Position numbers and translations under genes: made by a program. Under the pieces are notes generated by a model. The model was not told the DNA's origin, made no database searches, and saw only the letters and a program-made list of their open reading frames with translations. Below are positions 44,785-53,282 of a DNA stretch of 64,000 nt, one piece after another (positions within the stretch are counted from its first letter, which is position 1; each line of letters opens with the position of its first letter). The DNA comes from Archaeoglobus sp. JdFR-27 (GTDB lineage Archaea > Halobacteriota > Archaeoglobi > Archaeoglobales > Archaeoglobaceae): the NCBI GenBank assembly GCA_002011235.1, contig MTMO01000040.1, positions 86,424 to 150,423 of the forward strand, in the 5' to 3' direction.

Positions 44785-47511
44785 CTAATGGCTCTGCTTT
44801 GAGGTTTTAAGAAATTCCCTGATTTCCTCTGACTCTAGCCACCCTTCATCCAGCTTTTTGATTACCTCATCGATCCTCTCAACCTGTTCGATTATCTTCT
44901 CAACAGTTTCCTTGTTTTCTACTTCCAACTCGGCCAACGCTAATATTACTGCTAGAGGATTCCTTATGTGGTCGGCGAGGATCGCAAACTGCTCGATGTT
45001 TTGCTCTATCTGCTCGTATGCTTTTCTTTTTAATTCATAAAGGGTTGCTTCATGCAAAGCGATTGCGAGCTGATTTGCGGTTTCCCTTATGAGGCCAAAA
45101 TTCAAATCGGATATTCTGGTCTTGGAAGCCATAAGAAGTGAACCTATTTCTTCCCCCCTCATCATCAACGGAATAAGAATGTAAGATTTCATTCTAGCTT
45201 TTAAAAGCTCAACTTCGATTTCAAACAGATTTTCAAGTTCCAAGATGCTCTCAACCCTTACAACTTCTCCTTTTCCTCTCGCAATTTTCAGTATTTCAAT
45301 GTTTTTCCTGTCGGAAAAAAGTGTAGTGATCGATTTGAAGGTTTCTGGGTCTGCTATCATATCTATTATACCTCCTACAGACAGAGTCATGCATGCAAAC
45401 TCGCACCCAGTCATCTCCCTCAGAATCTTTAGAGAATCTTTCAGTATTTTGTCAAGAGACTCTCCGGCAATTATTCCTTTATCGATCATAAGCAAAAGCC
45501 TGATGTGTTCCAACATCCCCTTCAATCTCTTTTCAGAGATTTTTTCACTCGTAACATCTTCTATCATGTTCAGGAAAGCAAAGGGTTTCCCGTCCTTTTT
45601 AAGCAAAACAGGCACGATTCTTATCCACTTTTCTTTTCCCCAAACATTTATGTTAATTTCTATAATCTCACTTTTCCCTCTCAATCCCTTGTAGAATTGT
45701 TTCATAATGATTGGTAGCTCCGCCTCTTCAAAGATACCTAGTTCTGACCACTTCTTACCAACAATCTCTTCTCTGCGCCTCTCAAATACCTTCAAAGTGG
45801 TGTTATTGCACTCGATTATTTTCATGTCCACTCCTACCACCATGATCGCAAGCGGAGACTCCTCAAAAATGGCTTTGTATCTCTCTTCACTCTCCTTAGC
45901 TCTTCTTTCCGCTTTTCTCAATTCGCTAACATCGATAGCAGATACAATACTCTGCTTTGTGCCGGGTATCATCGTAACGACTGATAAAATGTGTTTGATG
46001 TTTCCGTTAACATCTACTACTTTTACCTCATAGCTCTTTGGAGCCAAACCCACATCAAAACGTCTTAGCTTATGATACTCTACAACCTTATCAAGATCGT
46101 CCTTCGCGATAAAATCCGTAAAGCTCCTGCCAATAATCTTTTCTTTTGATGTCTCATAGATCCTCTCAACCTCGTTATTGGCTAAGACTATCCTCATATC
46201 CTCATCGACTACGATCATTGCAGTTCCTGTATTCTCAATAACAGTTTTGTATAACTCTTCAACACTCTTCTTTTCTCTTCTTTCCCTCATTACTGCAATC
46301 CCATAAGCAAGATTGTCAGCCAGTTCTCTTAAAAGTCTAACTTCTTCCTCATCGAAGGCATACTTTTTATCACTATAGATATTCAAGGCTCCCAAAACCT
46401 CATCTTGGTAAATTAAAGGCAGAGCTATCGATGATGCATAACCTATGGTTAAGGCTTCCTCTCTCCACGGTTCGATTAGTGGGTCCAATGTTATATCCCT
46501 CACAACAGCTGGCCTCTTTGTTCTTATGGCAGTGCTAGTCGGTCCCCTTCCCGCTTCGCTCTCATCCCAGGTAATTTTTATTATATCTAAATAATCGTTC
46601 ACACCACCTCTTGCAACCGGTCTGACTGTTTTATCCTTCTCAGCATAACCAATCCAAGCGAAGATGTAGCCACCATCCCCAACAACAATCTTGCAGATCG
46701 TATTTAGTAACTCTCTCTCATCTTCTGCCTGAGCGATTGCATAATTTGCTTTACTTAAAACTCTCAACGCCCTTTCCATCCTATCTATTTTTGATATATC
46801 TCTTACTACACTAATGACACCAATGGGCTTACTATCAACATCCTCCAACAGTGAAAAGCTAATCAACGCAGAAAATTTTGTTCCATCTTTACGTGTAAGC
46901 GTTAATCTAACATTTTGTGGGCCATGTTTCATCAACCCCGGCATGATCTCATTTATGATTTTCTGCCTCTCCTCATCAAACATCATTCTCAATTCTTCGA
47001 CCGTTTTACCAATTACTTCATCCCTCTTCCACCCCGAATGCCTCTCAAATTCTCTATTTACCTGCTGTATTTTTCCATTTAAATCCAAGATCACAACAGC
47101 ATCAGCCATCGCCTCGATGATTTCAGTTGCCCTTCTTAGTGCACGATCCCTCTCTTTTTCAACCCTTCTTATTTCTGACAAATCTTTTGCTATGTGCACC
47201 ACATAAGAAATTTCACCTTCTTCATCGAATATAGGTGAGAAGCTGACGAAGAGAGGGGCATTTATGCTTAGGAAATATATCTCCTGAGTGTGTGGAATCT
47301 TATCCTCGATCGTTCTTAACATCAAACAGTCTTGACATGGCTTATTTGAATTATGTAAAACCTCAAAACACTTTCTGCCTTTGAGTTCCTCAGGTCTCAT
47401 TCGTAGGGCCTTTGCAAAGCTCCTATTAATCTTGACAATCTCAAAATCTTTATTTACAACAAAGATAAAATCGCTCACAACGTCAAATAAACCCTCAAAA
47501 GTGAATCTCAT
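44785..47511 (-). CDS. Multi-PAS/GAF sensor protein without ATPase domain
   Basis: A sensor of about 908 residues from ATG 47511, which has GGGGGG just upstream; an ATG at 47565 would add low-complexity residues. The order is PAS (about 5-120, with a Cys cluster CFEVLHNSNKPCQDC), PAS, GAF, PAS, PAS, GAF, then a short helical H-box-like segment ILADHIRNPLAVILALAELE. It ends GWLESEEIREFL, with no HATPase domain. No membrane segment is seen, so it is cytosolic. Such ATPase-less sensors occur in Archaeoglobus-like archaea. The stop codon is 4 bases from the end of the CRISPR array. Confidence 0.82.
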   Translation of the reverse strand: MRFTFEGLFDVVSDFIFVVNKDFEIVKINRSFAKALRMRPEELKGRKCFEVLHNSNKPCQDCLMLRTIEDKIPHTQEIYFLSINAPLFVSFSPIFDEEGEISYVVHIAKDLSEIRRVEKERDRALRRATEIIEAMADAVVILDLNGKIQQVNREFERHSGWKRDEVIGKTVEELRMMFDEERQKIINEIMPGLMKHGPQNVRLTLTRKDGTKFSALISFSLLEDVDSKPIGVISVVRDISKIDRMERALRVLSKANYAIAQAEDERELLNTICKIVVGDGGYIFAWIGYAEKDKTVRPVARGGVNDYLDIIKITWDESEAGRGPTSTAIRTKRPAVVRDITLDPLIEPWREEALTIGYASSIALPLIYQDEVLGALNIYSDKKYAFDEEEVRLLRELADNLAYGIAVMRERREKKSVEELYKTVIENTGTAMIVVDEDMRIVLANNEVERIYETSKEKIIGRSFTDFIAKDDLDKVVEYHKLRRFDVGLAPKSYEVKVVDVNGNIKHILSVVTMIPGTKQSIVSAIDVSELRKAERRAKESEERYKAIFEESPLAIMVVGVDMKIIECNNTTLKVFERRREEIVGKKWSELGIFEEAELPIIMKQFYKGLRGKSEIIEININVWGKEKWIRIVPVLLKKDGKPFAFLNMIEDVTSEKISEKRLKGMLEHIRLLLMIDKGIIAGESLDKILKDSLKILREMTGCEFACMTLSVGGIIDMIADPETFKSITTLFSDRKNIEILKIARGKGEVVRVESILELENLFEIEVELLKARMKSYILIPLMMRGEEIGSLLMASKTRISDLNFGLIRETANQLAIALHEATLYELKRKAYEQIEQNIEQFAILADHIRNPLAVILALAELEVENKETVEKIIEQVERIDEVIKKLDEGWLESEEIREFLKTSKQSH

Positions 47512-47654
47512 TACCCCCCTTCTACCTTCTTTACCCTCTCTACCTTCTCTGTTTTTCCAAAACATACCCGTTTATCTACTATTATAAGCCAAATTAAGAT
47601 ATAAATTTTTTGGATATATCCGATCTCTGTCTCTTCCTGAAATTACTGCCCACT

Positions 47655-48095
47655 TCAACAAACGCATGTGTGAAACTTGATGGAAAAAGTGATAAGGTGG
47701 ACGATCAGAGAGAAGAAGGAGACTCCAGCAAAGGAGATGGTAGTGGTGATCGATAGTTCTTTTAGTCTCGCACAATCGTCCTTGAGATTTTCGAAGGCAC
47801 TCACAAGGGTTGAGAGTGCCTTTTCCGTTCCCTCGATTATGTTTTTGATCTCGCTCATCGCACTTTTCAATTCGATGTTCTCATTTGTCAAGCTTGTAAT
47901 AGTCTTCTGAGTCTTGCTCAGCTCTTCTTTGAGTTTCTGAAGCTCCTCTTCAATTTCCGTCATCGAGATAGTGCCCGAGACTGTCAGCCCTTTCTCCCCT
48001 CTTTTATACAGCTCTTCAAGCTCTTCCCTCATCATTCTGTGATAAGCAGAATTGTATGGCATTCTGTGTTCCCATAAGGTATTCTGTGTTCCCAT
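47655..48095 (-). CDS. Coiled-coil protein with C-terminal membrane segment
   Basis: A protein of up to 146 residues with a long coiled coil (EIEEELQKLKEELSKTQKTI and following, about 45-115) and a hydrophobic C terminus (SFAGVSFFSLIVHLITFSIK) that probably anchors it in the membrane. No family is recognised. The start is uncertain: the ATG at 48095 falls in a 20-base tandem repeat, and internal ATGs at 48062 and 48032 are possible. It lies between the sensor gene and a gene-poor stretch. Confidence 0.55.
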   Translation of the reverse strand: MGTQNTLWEHRMPYNSAYHRMMREELEELYKRGEKGLTVSGTISMTEIEEELQKLKEELSKTQKTITSLTNENIELKSAMSEIKNIIEGTEKALSTLVSAFENLKDDCARLKELSITTTISFAGVSFFSLIVHLITFSIKFHTCVC

Positions 48096-48100
48096 AAGGT
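48061..48100. repeat. Tandem 20-base repeat at the start of the coiled-coil gene
   Basis: ATTCTGTGTTCCCATAAGGT occurs twice without a gap. It includes the ATG at 48095 and codes for the first residues of the longest reading frame. This is a recent tandem duplication that may change the start codon used. Confidence 0.7.
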
Positions 48101-48458
48101 AGTCCCATGGTATTCATCCACGCCATCGTAACGCATGATCGATGAGGATGCAGCCCTCAAGGTATGGGGCGAGCAGGATTTATGTCTGCCTGCCCAAGCC
48201 TACCCTTTGAGACAACTCCTGCCCTGACTACCAAATCTCGGAAAATGTCATCAACATTCCTCGGTCTTATCTTCTGCAACTTCTTTTTGTTCTTTCTCTC
48301 TTGCAGAAAGAGTGTCTTCACTCATATTCAAACCCTCAACACCTCAGCTGAGATCAGACCAAAGCTAGGGCGGGAAATTTGGAGGGGAGTTACGATAACT
48401 TTCATTTTTCTGTAACCCAACTCGAAAAGTTTTTATCAACTCAAAGTAAACTCTACCT
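48101..48458. other. Gene-free stretch with an isolated CRISPR-repeat-like sequence
   Basis: No intact gene is seen. At 48347-48377 the plus strand reads GCTGAGATCAGACCAAAG then CTAGGGCGGGAAA, which aligns to the array repeat at 23 of 30 positions with two single-base insertions. Five of the seven mismatches are T-to-C or A-to-G. On the minus strand there are only short fragments, such as VDDIFRDLVVRAGVVSKGRL near 48250. The stretch looks like old decayed sequence. Confidence 0.45.
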
Positions 48459-49169
48459 GTGTATGGATACTACGATCTCACCGATTTCTCTGTAGTTTTT
48501 CGAGAAATCACTGCTAGGATTGAGAAAGATGGAGACGTTTACCACTATATTCGCGAAGGTAGAGATGAAAGAAAGGAGAAGATTATCCTTGGGGGTAGTG
48601 GGAGGGTTATAATCAATCCAATTGAGCCTGTCAATTTACCGAAGGAAATAACGAACTTCTTGCAGATCAAGTTCAAAAAACTCATTTTTTCAGAACCAAA
48701 ATCATCTGAGAATGTTTACCTGACCTTTCCAATTGAAGTCGGAGTTTTTCTCGCGGCTAAAAAGAACATTGATGTTCTTGACATTTTTAGCCTTAATAAG
48801 CCAAAGTTCTCCCTTTACGGAAACCCGAGAAATGGGATAATCTGCAGATACTGGGAGAGCGATGTTTTTAGTCAAATGCCCGAAGTAAATCAACTTAAAG
48901 AGGGGATTATGCAACTCAGGGTGGTGAACACTTCGAGTGAGTGGATTGAATTCAGCAATGTAGTTTTCGACATTTACGCGATGAAGATCTACTTCGATGA
49001 AAGCGTGGTCAGTTCAAAGGCATCGGTGAATATCTCATCTCAACGGGTTGCAGAGACTCACTTCATCGCTAAACCTTTAAAACCAGGGATGAACAAAGCT
49101 CTTGAGTTGTATACTGCAAGGAAAATGCCTGTAGTTGGGAAGAAATTTGTTATGGAGTGGGGATTATAG
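48459..49169 (+). CDS. DUF432 family protein
   Basis: A 236-residue protein of DUF432, a mostly archaeal family of unknown role. The start MYGYYDLTDFSVVFREITAR and the RVIINPIEPVNLPKEITNFL segment, then the VYLTFPIEVGVFL strand, are typical. It is predicted soluble and beta-rich, without catalytic motifs that I recognise. It is followed by an MscS channel gene on the same strand, from which it is separated by a G-rich repeat. I recall DUF432 occurring next to MscS channels in archaea, which suggests a channel partner. Confidence 0.75.
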   Translation: MYGYYDLTDFSVVFREITARIEKDGDVYHYIREGRDERKEKIILGGSGRVIINPIEPVNLPKEITNFLQIKFKKLIFSEPKSSENVYLTFPIEVGVFLAAKKNIDVLDIFSLNKPKFSLYGNPRNGIICRYWESDVFSQMPEVNQLKEGIMQLRVVNTSSEWIEFSNVVFDIYAMKIYFDESVVSSKASVNISSQRVAETHFIAKPLKPGMNKALELYTARKMPVVGKKFVMEWGL

Positions 49170-49212
49170 GTGGTAGGTGGGTAGGTGGGTAGGTGGGTAG
49201 GTGGGTAGGTGG
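49169..49212 (+). repeat. G-rich tandem repeat between DUF432 and mscS
   Basis: Directly after the DUF432 stop, the unit GTAGGTGG repeats about five times, giving runs of GGG separated by TAGGT. The plus strand, which is also the transcript strand, has four GGG runs and could form a G-quadruplex. It lies in the intergenic part of a probable transcript. Short-tandem slippage is the simplest origin. Confidence 0.7.
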
Positions 49213-49283
49213 ATTGAAGATAAGAGGATAGGGCAATGGCAGTTAGGTGTTGGGTGAAGAGTGTGGTGAAAGGGTGAAAGGGT

Positions 49284-50102
49284 ATGATAGATCTGCTTAG
49301 CTATAAAGTATATGGTGATGTAACAGTTCATGATGTTCTCTTTGTAATTGTTGTGATGGCATTAGCAACGATCGTCGCGAGAATCATCACCACAAACATC
49401 CGGAGAGTTCTCATCGACAAGATGAAAAGGGATCAACTTGAACTCATGCTTAAAGTAGTTTACTTTGGCATAATTATAATAGCATTTGTAAGCGTTACCC
49501 CCGCCTTAGGGCTAAATCTATCAGGTTTGCTCGTTGCCGGAGGTATTGCAGGTATCGTCATAGGTTTTGCAAGCCAGAGTGTCGTTTCGAATCTTATATC
49601 TGGAATTTTTCTCATTTCAGAAAAACCCATCAAAATAGGAGATCAGATAAATGTTGGTGATGTGGCCGGTTTTGTTGAAGACATCAACATCATCTCTACG
49701 ATCGTCCGAACCTATGATGGCCTCTATGTGAGAATTCCAAATGAGAAGGTTTTCACATCCAATATCACTAATTATGTTGCAAACGTAGCTAGGAGGTTTG
49801 AGTATGTTGTTGGAATTCGTTACAGCGATGACGCTGAAAAGGCCGTTGAAATAATAAAAAGGCTTATAGAGGAACATCCTTTTGCCTTGAAAAATCCCGA
49901 ACCTCAAGTTTTTGTTGATGAGCTTGGAGATAACTCGGTCAACATAAAAGTCAGGATATGGGCCCCCTCAACCGAGTGGTACACCGTTAAAATGGATCTT
50001 CTCTGGAAGATAAAGAAAGAACTTGAAGCCAATGGGATAGAAATACCATTCCCGCAGAGAACCGTTTGGTTTGCCAATGAACCAAAAATATCGAAGACAT
50101 GA
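49284..50102 (+). CDS. mscS: MscS-type mechanosensitive ion channel
   Basis: A 272-residue small-conductance mechanosensitive channel. There are three membrane segments (VLFVIVVMALATIVARIITT, then MLKVVYFGIIIIAFVSVTPA, and the pore helix LNLSGLLVAGGIAGIVIGFA), followed by the beta domain with KIGDQINVGDVAGFVEDINI and the C-terminal alpha/beta domain. Such channels release solutes on membrane tension. The stop codon overlaps the start of the next gene (ATGA), which couples its translation to an ATP-cone nuclease. Confidence 0.9.
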   Translation: MIDLLSYKVYGDVTVHDVLFVIVVMALATIVARIITTNIRRVLIDKMKRDQLELMLKVVYFGIIIIAFVSVTPALGLNLSGLLVAGGIAGIVIGFASQSVVSNLISGIFLISEKPIKIGDQINVGDVAGFVEDINIISTIVRTYDGLYVRIPNEKVFTSNITNYVANVARRFEYVVGIRYSDDAEKAVEIIKRLIEEHPFALKNPEPQVFVDELGDNSVNIKVRIWAPSTEWYTVKMDLLWKIKKELEANGIEIPFPQRTVWFANEPKISKT

Positions 50103-50938
50103 AAGTCCATATTTTAAAGAGAGACGGAAGAATAGAGGAATTTAAGAAGGAAAAAATAGTTAGAACTTGCAGAAGGGCTGGAGCAAGTGAAAGAATAGCA
50201 CAGAAAATTGCGAAAGAGGTTGAAAATAAGATATATGATGGCATTACAACTGATGAGATTCTTTCGCTTGTTCTGGATTTATTAACCAAATATGAGTATC
50301 CTAAAGGGATCAAATATGATCTCAAAAAGTCTCTGTTGAGGTTAGGCCCTTCAGGTTTTGGATTTGAGAAATTCGTTGCGAGACTACTTGAGGAATACGG
50401 ATATTCAACAAGAACGAACATCTATGTTGAAGGTAAATGTGTTAGGCATGAGATAGATGTAATTGCTGAAAAAGATGAAATATACATGATAGAGTGTAAA
50501 TTCCACAATCTACCAATCTATACGGGGTTGAAGGAAGTTATGTACACGTATGCAAGATTCCAAGATATTGATGAGAATATTGATAATGCAGGAAAAAAGG
50601 ATTCAGTTAAATTCGATGGTGTATGGATTTTTACAAACACAAAGTTCTCTGAAGATGCAAAAAGATATGCGAAATGCAGAGGAATAAAACTTACAGGCTG
50701 GAACTATCCTGAAAAAGAAGGCATCGAAATAATGCTTGAAAGAAAGAATCTTTATCCCCTCTCCATTTTAAAGGTTGATAGGCCTCTAATTGATAGGTTA
50801 GTAAATGCAGGATATGTATTCTGCAGAGACGTAGCAGAAGTTGAGTTAGAAAAAATCAAAGAAAAAACGGACCTGAAATTGAATGAAATCAAAAGGATAA
50901 GAAAAGAGGTGGAGTTAATACTTGGATTGATCGAATAG
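50099..50938 (+). CDS. ATP-cone / PD-(D/E)xK nuclease / HhH fusion protein
   Basis: A 279-residue protein with three parts. Residues 1-85 are an ATP-cone (VHILKRDGRIEEFKKEKIVR), which binds adenine nucleotides in ribonucleotide reductase and NrdR. Residues 85-200 are a Mrr-like restriction nuclease: FGFEKFVARLLEEYGY, HEIDVIAE (Glu118 and Asp120) and MIECKFH (Glu132, Lys134). The C terminus (VDRPLIDRLVNAGYVFCRDV and following) is helix-hairpin-helix-like. The catalytic set looks complete. Its start overlaps the mscS stop, so the channel and the nuclease are made together. No methyltransferase is near. Confidence 0.82.
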   Translation: MKVHILKRDGRIEEFKKEKIVRTCRRAGASERIAQKIAKEVENKIYDGITTDEILSLVLDLLTKYEYPKGIKYDLKKSLLRLGPSGFGFEKFVARLLEEYGYSTRTNIYVEGKCVRHEIDVIAEKDEIYMIECKFHNLPIYTGLKEVMYTYARFQDIDENIDNAGKKDSVKFDGVWIFTNTKFSEDAKRYAKCRGIKLTGWNYPEKEGIEIMLERKNLYPLSILKVDRPLIDRLVNAGYVFCRDVAEVELEKIKEKTDLKLNEIKRIRKEVELILGLIE

Positions 50939-51016
50939 TTGAGTGTGGTTCTAATCGATAAAAGATTTGTTTTTCAATCTATTTCTCAACTTTTACGGCA
51001 AATTCAGTTTAATGAA

Positions 51017-51643
51017 CTAGAAGGGCAATAAATGAGACTGAGTGAAGGCGTAAAAGATGAAATCAACTCCAAATACGGCTACAAGGATGGCCAAAGCAAA
51101 TAGCAAGATCTTGTAAAATCTGAGGCTGAAACCGCTGAGGGATGTTATGCGTGCTAGAGATGTTAACCATACAAAGTCAAGCCAAACATGAGCTGCATAA
51201 AGCAATCCAATCCCTGCAAGACCCCAATAGCCTACGGCCTCCATTATCAACGGTGATCCAACACCTGCCCACCATGCAATGAAGAAGGGGTTTAGGGCTG
51301 AGAGACTGATTCCTATTAAGAATGGAGAAGCTGAAGAGCCTGAAGCTGAGAGTGAATTTACCTTTATCGCATCTTTTGCTGTTAGATAGGAGAAGAATAG
51401 GAGAAAGGCACCACCTATAAAGCTCAGAATCGTTGAAACCTCCTTAGAAGTCAGAACGGCAACACCCATGCCGATAATTATGACTAGAGGTAATTCGACT
51501 GCCATGTGTCCTAAGCTAATCATAAATCCGCCTCTCCATCCCTTTTTTACACCTACTGCAGCGGTGGCTGCGGTTAAAGGTCCTGGGGCGAGGGCACCTG
51601 AACTGCTTATCAATGCAACTTTGATCAAGAATGCTAAGCTCAA
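51017..51643 (-). CDS. LysE/RhtB family exporter
   Basis: A 208-residue inner-membrane protein with about six membrane segments. The start SSSGALAPGPLTAATAAVGV is the LysE-family motif (PGP), and SPFLIGISLSALNPFFIAWW is the second repeat. Bacterial relatives export amino acids; the archaeal substrate is unknown. It is transcribed alone, convergent with the nuclease gene. Confidence 0.87.
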   Translation of the reverse strand: MSLAFLIKVALISSSGALAPGPLTAATAAVGVKKGWRGGFMISLGHMAVELPLVIIIGMGVAVLTSKEVSTILSFIGGAFLLFFSYLTAKDAIKVNSLSASGSSASPFLIGISLSALNPFFIAWWAGVGSPLIMEAVGYWGLAGIGLLYAAHVWLDFVWLTSLARITSLSGFSLRFYKILLFALAILVAVFGVDFIFYAFTQSHLLPF

Positions 51644-51760
51644 GCTCTACACCTTCGTAGAGGTACCTCCACTGGTATAAAATAATTGAGGTTTGCTACA
51701 CTCAGATCCAGTTTTTATTTATGTCATTTATGTATTTCATTGATTTAATTAACGTCACCC

Positions 51761-52315
51761 TCATTTGAAACCATCTCTCCAGAAAATGATACTATAAACC
51801 CAAATGGAAACCGCTATTGCTCCGATAAGCTCTGCAATTGCAACTCCTTTGAACGTTTTCAAAGCCCATACAGCCAAAATCCATCCAAGAGAGAAAAGTA
51901 TGATAGTGAAAATTCCAAATTCCCTCTTTTCTTTCAGATCATCGATTCCCTTTAATAACATCCCAAAACCGGATAGGAGGAAGAAACCGAGGCTAACCGA
52001 TAAATGGGGTGGAGTCCCCTCTGGAAAGACACCGATTAAAAGGAGTGAAAAAATCCCAGCAGCAAAAATAAAGCTTCCAAGTCTGCCAAGTACCCTTTTT
52101 TGAGATTTTATCAGACCATAGGCAAAAACAAGGCCAAACAATCCAGATAAAATTAGTCCGTAATTTAGAATGTAGTTGTATTCTAACCCCACCCTTCCGA
52201 GATCGCTTATTGCATTTTTCTCGAAAGAAAACCAAGAATGAGTTGAAACAGCCAGAAGGATGCTTATAAAAGCTATGACAGGGGACAAAATTCCTGCCTG
52301 TTTGTAGCCTTCCAT
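51761..52315 (-). CDS. DUF998 family membrane protein
   Basis: A 184-residue membrane protein with about six membrane segments. The HSWFSFEKNAISDLGRVGLE loop after the first segment is the DUF998 signature. The YNYILNYGLILSGLFGLVFA helix follows. Function is unknown. It is a single gene on the minus strand. Confidence 0.8.
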   Translation of the reverse strand: MEGYKQAGILSPVIAFISILLAVSTHSWFSFEKNAISDLGRVGLEYNYILNYGLILSGLFGLVFAYGLIKSQKRVLGRLGSFIFAAGIFSLLLIGVFPEGTPPHLSVSLGFFLLSGFGMLLKGIDDLKEKREFGIFTIILFSLGWILAVWALKTFKGVAIAELIGAIAVSIWVYSIIFWRDGFK

Positions 52316-52386
52316 GCTCAGAACTTGAAGGTAAAATTAATAAAATTACCTCTTAATACCTGTCCTTAGTTCTGGTGTTTCCCTTT

Positions 52387-52629
52387 TTATTTCTTTTCTC
52401 CGCCAAAAACCTCGTCAACAATTCTGAGAAGTTTTCTGCTTAGCATCGCTTTTGGCTTACAGCTTGGACAGACAGGAACCAGATCCTCATAATCCTTATA
52501 AACCGATCTTTTGTAAATGGCGAAATAACCTAAGCAATCCAAGCAAATGGTTTTCATGCAGATCTCACAAGTCCTTGCATTCTTGGGATCAAGCTCTTTC
52601 CCGCATACTGAACATTTTACAGCATCCAC
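52387..52629 (-). CDS. Small zinc-finger protein
   Basis: An 80-residue protein with four Cys pairs: CSVCGK, CEICMKTICLDC and CPSCKP, giving two treble-clef or B-box-like zinc sites. The spacing suggests a FYVE/RING-like small domain. The C terminus is basic-helical (KAMLSRKLLRIVDEVF). No family name is certain. It may bind nucleic acid or protein. Confidence 0.65.
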   Translation of the reverse strand: MDAVKCSVCGKELDPKNARTCEICMKTICLDCLGYFAIYKRSVYKDYEDLVPVCPSCKPKAMLSRKLLRIVDEVFGGEKK

Positions 52630-53041
52630 GATAGAGTATTGTCTTAGTAATTGAATTATTTTTCGATTGACAATTGATAAGTCGGCAATTGATAAGTGAG
52701 GCTAATCTCTTTTACTCTTTTAAGCAGGTGGTAGAGAATAAATAAAAAGATTTACTGAACCTATAATTATAGTGGGTTATTTCTAACAATTTTTAAACTG
52801 GAAAATTTAAATCCAAAAATAAATCTACAAAAAAAAATTGATGGGTGATAAAATTTTACAAACTTTTTTTTTATAGCCTAAACCTGAGATAATCCATGAA
52901 AATTCCTCGAGAATTCCTTTTATAAATTCCATCTTGCTGGTTTACTTAAAAAAATCCAATAACGCACTCTAATCAACCTAAAGATTTATATAAGAGAAAG
53001 GTAAGAAATCGAATAATAACTAAATTTTGGGGGTGTAATGA
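52630..53041. other. Gene-free stretch with direct repeats and histone promoter
   Basis: No gene is seen in these 412 bases. CAATTGATAAGT occurs twice, at 52671-52682 and 52686-52697. The middle is AT-rich. Near the end, AAAGATTTATATAAG (52980-52994) is a good archaeal BRE/TATA site for the histone gene, and GGGGGTG at 53029-53035 is its ribosome binding site. Confidence 0.6.
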
Positions 53042-53245
53042 ATGGAATTGCCATTGGCACCTGTTGAGAGAATTATAAGGAATGCTGGCGCCCCGAGGGT
53101 CAGTGAGGATGCAAAAAAGGCTCTCGCGGAGGCCCTGGAAGAATATGCTCTGAAAGTTTCGAAGAAGGCTGTGGACCTCGCCAATCATGCTGGCAGGAAG
53201 ACCGTTAAGGCCGAAGATGTAAAAATGGCCGCAAAAGAGTTTTAA
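53042..53245 (+). CDS. Archaeal histone
   Basis: A 67-residue histone-fold protein. It begins [20 protein letters not shown] and contains the [20 protein letters not shown] helix and the [13 protein letters not shown] loop and helix, as in HMf-type histones. It forms dimers and tetramers that wrap DNA. The start at 53042 is supported by GGGGGTG six bases upstream. A TATA box lies at 52987-52994. T-rich DNA follows as a probable terminator. Confidence 0.96.
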   Translation: MELPLAPVERIIRNAGAPRVSEDAKKALAEALEEYALKVSKKAVDLANHAGRKTVKAEDVKMAAKEF

Positions 53246-53282
53246 CTCTTTTTTAGGTTTTTTTATTTTTTTGTAGGCTTTT
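53246..53282 (+). terminator. T-rich terminator after the histone gene
   Basis: Several T runs (CTTTTTTAGG, GTTTTTTTATTTTTTTG, CTTTTTT) follow the histone stop codon directly. Poly-T tracts of this kind are known archaeal transcription terminators. No hairpin is needed. Confidence 0.6.

Noticed and set aside
44785..44860. Sensor gene truncated by insertion of the CRISPR array
   Set aside because: The protein ends in GWLESEEIREFL, which I recall as the usual end of similar archaeal sensors, so the C terminus appears natural.
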